A stretch of 35,048 nucleotides of DNA from Rikenellaceae bacterium (GTDB lineage Bacteria; Bacteroidota; Bacteroidia; Bacteroidales; UBA932): positions 1 through 35,048 of the forward strand of contig JALFCH010000105.1 of NCBI GenBank assembly GCA_022771245.1. The letters run 5' to 3'. The position numbers and the translations under genes were made by a program. The notes under the pieces are model-generated. The model saw only the letters and a list, made by a program, of their open reading frames with translations. It did not search any database and had not been told where the DNA came from. Shown here piece after piece: positions 8,865-17,300 of the stretch; positions within the stretch are counted from its first letter, which is position 1, and each line of letters starts with the position of its first letter.

Positions 8865-10520
8865 TTACAATCCTGTACGGTCGGTGTATTTGAAGCGGCG
8901 GATTTTCTTTGTGGCAGTCTTCTCGAAAGGCTCACGCATCACCTGTACATCGCTCACTTGGGAGGTTTTTTTCACATTCTTGTTCACGAACTCCAGAATG
9001 CGGCTCTTGTAGTCCTCAATTTTTCTGAAAAACTCGGCCTCACCTTCCCTGTTCCAGTCTATGGCATCTTCGTTGAAATTCACCAGTGCCACCAATTTGC
9101 CTCCACGGGACACTACAAGCGACTCGTTTACGGTATCCAAGCTATTGATAATCTGCTCGATATCTTCAGGATAGATATTTTCACCGCTCGGCCCCAGAAT
9201 CATATTGGTAAGCCTTCCTTTGATGAAATAGCGGCCACATTCATCCTCCGAGGCCAAGTCACCCGTGCGGAACCAGCCGTCCGAAGTGAATACCGCCTTG
9301 GTCCTCTCGGGGTCCTTATAATAGCCCATCATCACATTCGGTCCTTTCGCAACTATTTCACCCTCACCTGTTTCCGGATTCATATTGGCAAGCCTCAATG
9401 TAACACCCTTGACCGCAGTCCCTATGGTACCAGGCACCCTCATTCCTCGGGTTGAATAACTCAGCAGCGGAGAGGTTTCAGTCAGACCATAGCCCACAGC
9501 ATAAGGGAAACCTGCTTTGAGCAGAAAGCGCTCCACTTCTATGTCCAGCTTTGCGCCTCCTATGCCGAGAAAGTCGATTTTGCCACCGAAAGTCTTCATC
9601 AGCTTGCGGCCGATGATCTTGCAGAGCAGCTTGTCGGTGTGGTGCGACATCCATTTCAACACCGGACTTTTGCGTATGGTCGGGATGATGCTGTAGCGAT
9701 ATATTTTCTCAATTATCAGCGGAACAATCAGCATAGTAGTCGGCCTGACCTCCTTCAATGCTTTAAGCAGGACTGACGGCACAGGCGGCTTGGAAAGATA
9801 GTGTACGCTTGCACCCACGAGCATAGGATAGAGCATACCTATGGACATCTCAAGGGTGTGAGCCATAGGCAGTACGGAGAGCCATCTGTCCCGGATATCC
9901 CTCTTGTGCGTGTCATAGCAGGAATGGACGCAGGAAACAAGATTGATGTGCGAAAGCATCACTCCTTTTGCCTTGCCGGTGGTTCCTGAGGTGTAAATTA
10001 TTGTTGCAAGGTCTTCGGGTTTGGGGGCCGAAGTATTGGCAGAATCCTGTTCCACCGCTGCTGAGGCATTTTCCCTGAAAGTCCCGAAAGTTTCGATATC
10101 AATCACAAGTTTGAGCGACTCCAGCGCAGTTTCGGGCACATAAGACAGCAGTCTTTTGCTGACAAACAGAACTGATGCTCCGGAATGTTTCAATATGTTG
10201 CCTATTTCAAGAGGCGACGATTCGGGAAGGATGGGGACTGCAACTCTGCCGAAAGCCACGGCACTGAAGAAGGCCATAGTCCACTGGGGCATATTGGCGG
10301 ACAGAATCGCTATTTTGCTGCCTGAACCTATGCCGCTGCGGACCATAGTTTCGGACAAAGCGGAGGTCTTGTCCTGGAAATCGCTGTAGGTGAATGAAGA
10401 ACCTCCATCTAACATTCTGGAATGGAGATTCTGTGGAAAATGTTTGACTGACCACGACATAAGTCTTGCCAGAGTGTCTATTTCCGACATACTGTAGGTG
10501 GCCGTTAGTTTCTTTTTCAT
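8865..10520 (-). CDS. AMP-binding long-chain acyl-CoA synthetase
   Basis: IIYTSGTTGKAKGVMLSHINL, YGLTETSPLLS, GWFRTGDLA. Start taken as MKKKLTATYS at 10520. Confidence 0.9.
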   Translation of the reverse strand: MKKKLTATYSMSEIDTLARLMSWSVKHFPQNLHSRMLDGGSSFTYSDFQDKTSALSETMVRSGIGSGSKIAILSANMPQWTMAFFSAVAFGRVAVPILPESSPLEIGNILKHSGASVLFVSKRLLSYVPETALESLKLVIDIETFGTFRENASAAVEQDSANTSAPKPEDLATIIYTSGTTGKAKGVMLSHINLVSCVHSCYDTHKRDIRDRWLSVLPMAHTLEMSIGMLYPMLVGASVHYLSKPPVPSVLLKALKEVRPTTMLIVPLIIEKIYRYSIIPTIRKSPVLKWMSHHTDKLLCKIIGRKLMKTFGGKIDFLGIGGAKLDIEVERFLLKAGFPYAVGYGLTETSPLLSYSTRGMRVPGTIGTAVKGVTLRLANMNPETGEGEIVAKGPNVMMGYYKDPERTKAVFTSDGWFRTGDLASEDECGRYFIKGRLTNMILGPSGENIYPEDIEQIINSLDTVNESLVVSRGGKLVALVNFNEDAIDWNREGEAEFFRKIEDYKSRILEFVNKNVKKTSQVSDVQVMREPFEKTATKKIRRFKYTDRTGL

Positions 10521-10573
10521 ATTATCTGTTTTGAGCGGAAACCATAGCGGGACGGTTTCCTGTTTTTGCGCTG

Positions 10574-10581
10574 CAAAGGTA
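10574..10581 (-). promoter_or_regulatory. Candidate -7 element (TACCTTTG) for the acyl-CoA synthetase gene
   Basis: Exact TAnnTTTG on - strand upstream of 10520. Confidence 0.45.
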
Positions 10582-10665
10582 AGCACATTATGAGTCCCAT
10601 TTTATAGTTAAAACGGACTATGCGTGTTCAAAAACGGACAAAATGGTGTTTTTATATGGATTTTA

Positions 10666-10696
10666 TTGAATTTTCATTTATAAAAATGTATTTTTG
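10666..10696 (+). promoter_or_regulatory. Promoter of the AraC regulator: TTG (10666-10668), 20 nt, TATTTTTG (10689-10696)
   Basis: Both Bacteroidetes -33 and -7 elements with standard spacing, 19 nt upstream of ATG 10716. Confidence 0.6.
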
Positions 10697-10715
10697 TAAA
10701 AATGCTATTGCTATA

Positions 10716-11621
10716 ATGAAATATTCCGACATAATCAGTGCCTTGAACGCGACTTACCTTTCTGGCGGTTTCCATAAGGTCACCGTCGGGAACCGTTTCT
10801 GCATGGTGGACAATCTGGACGGGGGACCCGGGAAGACACAATCCGACCGGAGCAAAGTACGTTTCCCCATCAAGATAACTATGAGTTTCTGCATATATTG
10901 CCGTAGCGGGAAAATGTCTCTCAGAGTGCAACAGCAGGACTATATCGTTGAAAGCGGACAGATGCTGGTTATTTTTGCCGGCCAAATCGTGGAAAAGGTC
11001 AGTGTGGAAGGTCCCCTGAAGGTAGTATTCGTGTCTGTGGATTCGGAATTCATTATGACACAGGTCAGAAGCCGTCAACGCAATAAATTGAGAGGATTGA
11101 TACTGCGCAGTTCCGAACCGACACTCCTGCATCTTGACGCTTCAGACGCTGAAGGTTTTGAAAATCTGTGCAGGGGCTTGAGACAAATCCTCCAGGATGT
11201 GGATGAGGAATATGCAGACGGTCTGCTGTCCGGATTTACGACTATGTTCGGCAGCCTGCTCGCATCCTGGTTCAACGATGCCCCGCAAAACGAGAAGAGC
11301 AAAGCGGAAACAGTGCTGATGCGCTTCCAGGCTGATGTCCACAATTTCTCCTCCCGTTTCAAGACTGTCTCCTATTATGCTGCAAGACAGAGACTTTCAT
11401 CGCGTCACTTCTCCCGTTTAATCAAAGAGGCCGCCGGACGCGACCCCAAGGATATCATCAAGGAATATGTCGTTCTTGAAGCCAAAAGCCTCCTCCAAAG
11501 CGGCAATTACAGTGTGCGTGAAGTGGCTGATTTGCTCGGCTTTGAAAATGACTCCTTCTTCAACCGCTATTTCAAATCTGCTGCCGGAGTCACTCCGGGT
11601 GCTTATTCCCAGAACAATTGA
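10716..11621 (+). CDS. AraC-family transcriptional regulator
   Basis: C-terminal double HTH: LSSRHFSRLIKEAAGRDPKDIIKEYVVLEAKSLLQSGNYSVREVADLLGFENDSFFNRYFKSAAGVTPGAYSQ. Start moved to 10716 because the longer ORF start lies upstream of the apparent promoter. Confidence 0.88.
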   Translation: MKYSDIISALNATYLSGGFHKVTVGNRFCMVDNLDGGPGKTQSDRSKVRFPIKITMSFCIYCRSGKMSLRVQQQDYIVESGQMLVIFAGQIVEKVSVEGPLKVVFVSVDSEFIMTQVRSRQRNKLRGLILRSSEPTLLHLDASDAEGFENLCRGLRQILQDVDEEYADGLLSGFTTMFGSLLASWFNDAPQNEKSKAETVLMRFQADVHNFSSRFKTVSYYAARQRLSSRHFSRLIKEAAGRDPKDIIKEYVVLEAKSLLQSGNYSVREVADLLGFENDSFFNRYFKSAAGVTPGAYSQNN

Positions 11622-11669
11622 TTCCGAAAAGATTTTCAAAGATGATGCAGGTTATTTTTTGAGGATTAC

Positions 11670-11677
11670 TAAATTTG
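11670..11677 (+). promoter_or_regulatory. Candidate -7 element (TAAATTTG) for the R-M gene
   Basis: TAnnTTTG match 17 nt upstream of ATG 11695; no good -33. Confidence 0.4.
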
Positions 11678-11703
11678 TATCCTTGACATTTAATATGACC
11701 AAT

Positions 11704-14481
11704 ATGGCAATAAATAATACTCAAAAGCAGGCAGCCAAGGCATTCGTGCAGGAATGGACCGGGAAGGGATATGAAAAGGGTGAAACACAGCGTTTCTGGC
11801 TCTCACTGTTGCACACGGTCTTCGGAATCGACAACCCTATGAAGATGATGGAGTTTGAACTGCCGGTCAGGACCATCACCAAAGAGAAAGGTTCCGACTT
11901 CATTGATGCCTACATCACGCCCACCAAGGTCTTGATAGAGCAGAAAGGCTCCCACGTGGATTTGAACACCAAGTATCGCCAGAGCGACGGAGCGGAACTG
12001 TCGCCATACCAACAGGCCCGCCGCTATGCCGCAGGTCTGCCTCACAATATGAATCCGCGCTGGATTGTAGCGTGCAACTTCACCACTTTTGAGGTGCACG
12101 ATATGGAACATCCGAATGATGATCCCGAGATTATTCAACTTGCTGATTTGGAGAAAGATTACCATAGGCTCTCCTTCCTCGTGGATGATACTCACGTTCA
12201 TCTGAAGAAAGAATTGGAAGTCTCCATACAGGCCGGGGAAATCGTGGGGATGCTCTACGACAAAATCCTTGCTCAATATAAGGATCCGTCAAATCCTGAA
12301 TCACAAAAGAGTTTGAATAAGCTGTGTGTCCGTTTGGTATTCTGCCTGTATGCCGAGGATGCCGGGATTTTCGGAACCAAGGATATGTTTCACAACTATA
12401 TGCAGCAGTTCGAGGCAAAGGACTTCCGCAAGGCGCTGATTGAACTGTTTCAGGTTCTGGACACCAAGCCTGAGGACAGGGACGAGTATATGGAGGATGA
12501 CCTTACTGCATTCCCTTATGTGAACGGAGGAATGTTTGCAGGCGATATCGAGATTCCTCGCATCAATGATGAGATCAGGGAATTGATTCTCCAGCGGGCA
12601 TCGGATGACTTTGACTGGAGCCTTATTTCTCCGACCATTTTCGGAGCCGTGTTCGAGAGTACTTTGAACCCTGCAACACGTCGTGCCGGAGGTATGCACT
12701 ACACAAGCATAGAGAACATACACAAGGTCATAGACCCGTTGTTTCTGGATGAGCTCAAAGCCGAAATGGCAGACATCAAGGCCACATCCGTACTAAAGGT
12801 CAAGAAAGAACGGGCTTCTGCCTTCCAGAATAAGATTTCAGGGCTGAAGTTCTTCGACCCGGCTTGCGGCAGCGGCAATTTCCTTACGGAATCCTACACC
12901 TGTCTTCGCCGACTGGAGAATGAGGCCCTGCGGATTATTTACGGAGGCGACCGTCTGATTGGAGAAATGGCAGATCCTATCAAGGTGTCCATCAATCAGT
13001 TCTACGGGATTGAAATCAACGATTTCGCCTGTTCCGTGGCCCAGACTGCGCTTTGGATTGCAGAGAGTCAGATGATGCAGGAAACAGATGCAATAGTCGG
13101 CTACAGTCTCAACCCGCTTCCGCTCAAGACTTACAACAATATCCACGAGGGGAATGCACTGAGGATGGACTGGAACGAGGTTGTGCCGGCTGAAGAACTG
13201 AATTATATTATGGGAAATCCGCCCTTTATAGGTCACCAGAACAGGTCGGAGGAACAGACTGAAGATATGGACATCGCTTTTCAGAAGTTTGATACATACG
13301 GGAAGTTAGATTATGTAGCGGCTTGGTATAAGATGTCAGCAGATTATATGCAAGGGACAAAAATCCTTGCTGCCTTTGTTTCCACAAATTCCATAGTTCA
13401 AGGTGAATCTGTTGCGGTGATGTGGGAGCCACTTCAGGAACAACGATCAATTGAAATCATCTTTGCTCATAGGACATTTATTTGGAATAGCGAGGCTAAG
13501 GATAAGGCAGCAGTTCATTGTGTAATTGTTGGATTTTCGGCTTTTAAATATCAGGGGAAGAAAGTAATCTACGACTCAAAGTACGGTACCACTATCGCAA
13601 GTAATATCAATGGTTATCTGCTTGATGCTCCGAATGTTTTCATTAAAGGTCGCAGTAAACTCTTTAATACGAATTTGCCAGAAATGACAAAGGGAAGCCA
13701 AGCTACGGATGGCGGAAATCTTTTTCTCTCGGAAGAAGAGAGAGATGATTTGATTACGAAATATCCGGTTGCTGAACAGTTCGTCAAAAGATTTGTCGGA
13801 GCAGAGGAATTTATCAACAATAAGCTACGTTATTGTCTATGGCTAAAAGGAGTTGTACCTTCTCAATATCGTAGTATACCACCAATTATGGAGCGACTTG
13901 AGCGAGTAGCAGAGATGAGGAGAAAGAGTCCGACAAAGTCAGTCCAAAAAGATGCGGATTCGCCTATGCTATTTACGCAGATTCGCCAGCCGGAGACACC
14001 ATATATGATTATTCCGCGCCATTCTTCCGAAAATCGTCGGTATATTCCCTTTGGCTACTTATCTCCAGACGTAATATGTGGAGATGCCAACTCAATGATA
14101 CCTAATGCCTCACTGGTCTTGTTTGGAACATTAATGTCCAGTGTTCATATGGCCTGGATGCGTGTCGTGTGCGGGCGTCTGAAATCGGATTACAGATATT
14201 CTCCGTCCGTGTATAATAATTTCCCTTGGCCAGACAAGACAACAGAAGCTCAAAAGGCAAAGATTGAGCAGACGGCTCAAAGCATACTTGATGCGCGCGC
14301 TCTGTATCCAGACAGCTCCCTTGCAGACCTTTATGATGATTTAACAATGCCGCCCGAACTCCGCAAAGCCCACCGGGCCAACGATGCCGCCGTCCTGGAG
14401 GCCTACGGCTTCCCCAAAGATGCCACCGAATCCGACATAGTGTCCCGCCTCTTCAAGATGTATCAGGAGTTAACCCGGTAA
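11704..14481 (+). CDS. Single-chain Type IIL/IIG (MmeI/YeeA-like) restriction-modification enzyme
   Basis: N-terminal nuclease-like DAYITPTKVLIEQKGS (D-x10-ExK), motif I FFDPACGSGNFLTES, motif IV IMGNPPFIGH, C-terminal TRD; ~925 aa. Track start at 11467 overlaps the AraC gene and is unlikely; ATG 11695 or 11704. Confidence 0.82.
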   Translation: MAINNTQKQAAKAFVQEWTGKGYEKGETQRFWLSLLHTVFGIDNPMKMMEFELPVRTITKEKGSDFIDAYITPTKVLIEQKGSHVDLNTKYRQSDGAELSPYQQARRYAAGLPHNMNPRWIVACNFTTFEVHDMEHPNDDPEIIQLADLEKDYHRLSFLVDDTHVHLKKELEVSIQAGEIVGMLYDKILAQYKDPSNPESQKSLNKLCVRLVFCLYAEDAGIFGTKDMFHNYMQQFEAKDFRKALIELFQVLDTKPEDRDEYMEDDLTAFPYVNGGMFAGDIEIPRINDEIRELILQRASDDFDWSLISPTIFGAVFESTLNPATRRAGGMHYTSIENIHKVIDPLFLDELKAEMADIKATSVLKVKKERASAFQNKISGLKFFDPACGSGNFLTESYTCLRRLENEALRIIYGGDRLIGEMADPIKVSINQFYGIEINDFACSVAQTALWIAESQMMQETDAIVGYSLNPLPLKTYNNIHEGNALRMDWNEVVPAEELNYIMGNPPFIGHQNRSEEQTEDMDIAFQKFDTYGKLDYVAAWYKMSADYMQGTKILAAFVSTNSIVQGESVAVMWEPLQEQRSIEIIFAHRTFIWNSEAKDKAAVHCVIVGFSAFKYQGKKVIYDSKYGTTIASNINGYLLDAPNVFIKGRSKLFNTNLPEMTKGSQATDGGNLFLSEEERDDLITKYPVAEQFVKRFVGAEEFINNKLRYCLWLKGVVPSQYRSIPPIMERLERVAEMRRKSPTKSVQKDADSPMLFTQIRQPETPYMIIPRHSSENRRYIPFGYLSPDVICGDANSMIPNASLVLFGTLMSSVHMAWMRVVCGRLKSDYRYSPSVYNNFPWPDKTTEAQKAKIEQTAQSILDARALYPDSSLADLYDDLTMPPELRKAHRANDAAVLEAYGFPKDATESDIVSRLFKMYQELTR

Positions 14482-14523
14482 GTAGTCAGATTAATATGAG
14501 AATTGATGAAGTATTGAGGAAGC

Positions 14524-14537
14524 TACCCTTACGGGTA
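14524..14537. promoter_or_regulatory. Operator-like palindrome 1: TACCC-ttac-GGGTA
   Basis: Perfect 5-bp half sites, N4 spacer. Confidence 0.7.
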
Positions 14538-14564
14538 TAAATTATGATGAGTTTGCGAATTTTA

Positions 14565-14578
14565 TACCCGTAGTGGTA
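14565..14578. promoter_or_regulatory. Operator-like palindrome 2: TACCC-gtag-TGGTA (one mismatch)
   Basis: Exactly 41 bp from palindrome 1. Confidence 0.65.
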
Positions 14579-14597
14579 CAAATAATAATATTTTTAC

Positions 14598-14605
14598 TAT
14601 ATTTG
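14598..14605 (+). promoter_or_regulatory. Candidate -7 element (TATATTTG) of the hipBST-like operon
   Basis: TAnnTTTG immediately before palindrome 3, 18 nt upstream of ATG 14624. Confidence 0.6.
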
Positions 14606-14619
14606 TACCCTAAAGGGTA
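14606..14619. promoter_or_regulatory. Operator-like palindrome 3: TACCC-taaa-GGGTA
   Basis: Perfect half sites, exactly 41 bp from palindrome 2; covers the predicted transcription start. Confidence 0.7.
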
Positions 14620-14623
14620 TGAT

Positions 14624-14827
14624 ATGACTATTCCAGAACATATTAAAGCCAAACGAAAGCAGTATAGGCTTACACAGGTGGAACTCGCTGAACGTGCAGG
14701 AGTCGGACTTCGCTTTGTACGCGAATTGGAGCGGGGCAAATCAACTGTGCAGTTGAACAAGGTCAATATGGTACTGAAACTCTTCGGCGAAGAACTCAAG
14801 CCAGCCAAAATAGAGCAGATGTTATGA
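14624..14827 (+). CDS. hipB: HipB-like XRE-family antitoxin/repressor
   Basis: KAKRKQYRLTQVELAERAGVGLRFVRELERGKSTVQLNKVNMVLKLFGEEL HTH; first gene of an overlapping three-gene HipA-type operon. Confidence 0.85.
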   Translation: MTIPEHIKAKRKQYRLTQVELAERAGVGLRFVRELERGKSTVQLNKVNMVLKLFGEELKPAKIEQML

Positions 14828-15150
14828 AGAAAGGAAAAGTTTTCATTAAGGACGTATTTTGCGGCATCATCACGGAATCCGAGGACGGTTACTGCTTTGA
14901 ATATGACAAGAAATATTTGAATACGCCGGGCGTCACACCGCTGAGTCCTACGATGCCATTGACCGCTGAACCTTATGTCAAGGAAATGATGTTCCCGGTC
15001 TTCGACGGACTGATTCCGGAAGGATGGCTTCTTGATATAGCCAGAAATTCATGGAAAATTGACACAAGGGATAGAATGTCCCTTCTTTTAGCCTGTTGCA
15101 AGGATTGTATCGGCGATATTGGAGTAATGGAATTGAGGGAAAATGAGTAA
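14824..15150 (+). CDS. hipS: HipS-like protein (free-standing HipA N-terminal subdomain)
   Basis: GVTPLSPTMPLTAEPY...PVFDGLIPEGWLLD...SLLLACCKDCIGDIGVMEL matches the HipA N-terminal (Couple_hipA) pattern; ATGA overlap with hipB. Confidence 0.8.
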   Translation: MKKGKVFIKDVFCGIITESEDGYCFEYDKKYLNTPGVTPLSPTMPLTAEPYVKEMMFPVFDGLIPEGWLLDIARNSWKIDTRDRMSLLLACCKDCIGDIGVMELRENE

Positions 15151-16084
15151 GTGTCTGTATTGTTATAAGGAATTGCGACCGGGTGAAGTGGATTTCCATC
15201 CGGAATGTGCCCGCAGGATGTTCGGCACTTCAACTGTACCGGTATTGCCATATTCAAGGGACAATATGTCGGAACTCGCATCAAAGGTCATCCGTTCAAG
15301 CACATCGGTGACCGGAGTCCAGGCAAAATTGTCGCTTGAGATTGACCGTGGGAAAAGGAATGAACCGGCACGTTTCACTATTGTAGGACTGTGGGGCAAG
15401 TATATTCTTAAACCACAGAGCCAAGGATACAGATGCCTGCCTGAACTGGAGGACGTCACAATGAGATTGGCAGAAATTGCTGGAATAAAGACCGCACGCC
15501 ACTCTCTGATCCGCTTCAGTGACGGAGAACTCGGGTATATTACCCTCAGAATGGACAGGGGAAAGAAGGGGGAGAAATACTCAATGCTCGATATGTGCCA
15601 ATTGACAAACAGGCTGACTGAACATAAATATCTGGGGTCATACGAACAGTTGGCACAGACTATTATCAAGCATTCTGAAGCGCCCTTCCTTGATGTGCAA
15701 AGGTTCTGGGAACTTGTCCTTTTCTCTTGGATTACCGGCAACTCGGATATGCACTGCAAGAATTTTTCCTTACTTGATGCAGGGAACGGATACAATCTCT
15801 CACCCGCATACGACCTCCTTTCAGTTCTTCTGGTGGACCCATATGATAGGGACGAATTGGCTATGCCTGTCTTCTCTGGAGGTAAGACAATGGGATTCAA
15901 CAAAGAAACATTCCTGCAAGCCTTCGTTCAATCAGGGGTTTCTAAAATCACAGCAGAGAGAGAAATGTCAAGAATTATAAGCAATAAGGACAAATGGTTT
16001 GAGACCATTGACTGCTCATTTCTCCCAGAAGATTTGAAATCAAGCTATAAAAATCTTATTGAACGGCGATTAAGTTCGTTATGA
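15143..16084 (+). CDS. hipT: HipT/HipA-like Ser/Thr kinase toxin
   Basis: Gly-rich loop SSTSVTGVQAKLSL, kinase motif GNSDMHCKNFSLL, metal-binding AYDLLS; N-terminal CxxC...HxxxC; 8-bp overlap with hipS. Confidence 0.85.
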   Translation: MSKCLYCYKELRPGEVDFHPECARRMFGTSTVPVLPYSRDNMSELASKVIRSSTSVTGVQAKLSLEIDRGKRNEPARFTIVGLWGKYILKPQSQGYRCLPELEDVTMRLAEIAGIKTARHSLIRFSDGELGYITLRMDRGKKGEKYSMLDMCQLTNRLTEHKYLGSYEQLAQTIIKHSEAPFLDVQRFWELVLFSWITGNSDMHCKNFSLLDAGNGYNLSPAYDLLSVLLVDPYDRDELAMPVFSGGKTMGFNKETFLQAFVQSGVSKITAEREMSRIISNKDKWFETIDCSFLPEDLKSSYKNLIERRLSSL

Positions 16085-16139
16085 TTTAATGGCACTTGTT
16101 TCTGAAAACACTAAAATAATCTCAAGTTAGCCTAAAGAT

Positions 16140-17258
16140 ATGGAATTTGCTGAAGCGCTGGCACATCAGATGAGGGGAATGACCATTATGTATTTCCTGA
16201 TTTGGAATGTACATCTGTATAATTACAGGAAACAGAACAGGATGATGAAGTTCTTGTTTATTGCCACATTATTCCTGACATTCGGGTTTCTGAAAGATTC
16301 CATATTCCTTGCAGAAACTCTCCAGTACAATCGTTTTGTGGATTTGACGGTGGGGCTGACGGATGTGTTTCTGATGCTTGTGGTCTGCTGTTTTTTCCTG
16401 GAGGCGGTCCAGCCTGGATTCACAAAATCGTGGAAGGTCTTGATATTACCCATCGCTTTTCTCATCCTCATTCTGGTCTATGTCATTGTAAGAAAAGACA
16501 TTATTGCGGTTATAGGTTTCATCGCCGGAATGGTTATGGCACTGGGCATTATGTTGTTGGTGGGTTTGAAAGCCATACGCCAGCGGAAGTTTCTCAATGA
16601 CAATTACTCATACGATGAAAACATCAGTGTGAGATGGGCTGTGGGGAGTTGTTGCGGATATATACTCCTGGTCATTGCCTATCCCTTTGCGTTTGATCAT
16701 TTCCATTGGATTAACGAATCGGTGTATTGTCTGCTGTGTATGCTGTTGTGGGCCTATATCATTATTTCAGCCAAACATCACAAAATCATACTGGAGACAG
16801 GTACGGAGCAAACGGCAGAAATGACATCAGGCAATCCGGAGAAAGTCCCGCAAGAACTTGAGTCAGAGGCTGAAGAGGAAATTCCGACCCCGGACAACAT
16901 AGCCTACATAACCGAAATGGTGGCGCACAAACTGACTGTTGCGATGGAAAGCAAGAAATTGTACCTCAATCCCCTGCTGTCGGTAAAGACTGTGGCAATG
17001 GAAATCGGGACCAATACCAAATATGTGTCACTGTATCTGAACCACACTCTGGGTATGACTTTCTACGACTATATCAACCGCTACAGAGTGGAGGAAGCCT
17101 GCCGCATCATCGAATCTATGGTGGACAATGACAGAATCAATATGGTGGAAGTGTCAAGACAGGCGGGATTCAATTCAGTTTCAACTTTCAACCGCCATTT
17201 TCGCAAGGTCAAGGGAACCACGCCGATCGATTATTTCAAAAGGGCTGTGATGTCGTAA
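16140..17258 (+). CDS. Membrane-anchored AraC-type regulator (paralogue 1)
   Basis: About six hydrophobic helices followed by AraC HTH (LSVKTVAMEIGTNTKYVSLYLNHTLGMTFYDYINRYRVEEACRIIE...VSRQAGFNSVSTFNRHFRKVKGTTPIDYF). Confidence 0.82.
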   Translation: MEFAEALAHQMRGMTIMYFLIWNVHLYNYRKQNRMMKFLFIATLFLTFGFLKDSIFLAETLQYNRFVDLTVGLTDVFLMLVVCCFFLEAVQPGFTKSWKVLILPIAFLILILVYVIVRKDIIAVIGFIAGMVMALGIMLLVGLKAIRQRKFLNDNYSYDENISVRWAVGSCCGYILLVIAYPFAFDHFHWINESVYCLLCMLLWAYIIISAKHHKIILETGTEQTAEMTSGNPEKVPQELESEAEEEIPTPDNIAYITEMVAHKLTVAMESKKLYLNPLLSVKTVAMEIGTNTKYVSLYLNHTLGMTFYDYINRYRVEEACRIIESMVDNDRINMVEVSRQAGFNSVSTFNRHFRKVKGTTPIDYFKRAVMS

Positions 17259-17300
17259 CCGTTGGAGGACGAACGGTAAGTGCAATTCGGCATAGCCATA

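Noticed and set aside
11467-11703. Extended N-terminus of the R-M gene as listed in the ORF track
   Set aside because: It overlaps the AraC gene in another frame, and a candidate promoter lies at 11670; start at 11695/11704 is more likely.
15163-15903. 246-aa - strand ORF opposite hipT
   Set aside because: Antisense to clear kinase motifs; not credible as coding.
17258-17277. Bidirectional terminator between the AraC regulator and A (accgtt / aacggt)
   Set aside because: Only a 6-bp stem with 8-nt loop and no T tract; too weak to call.
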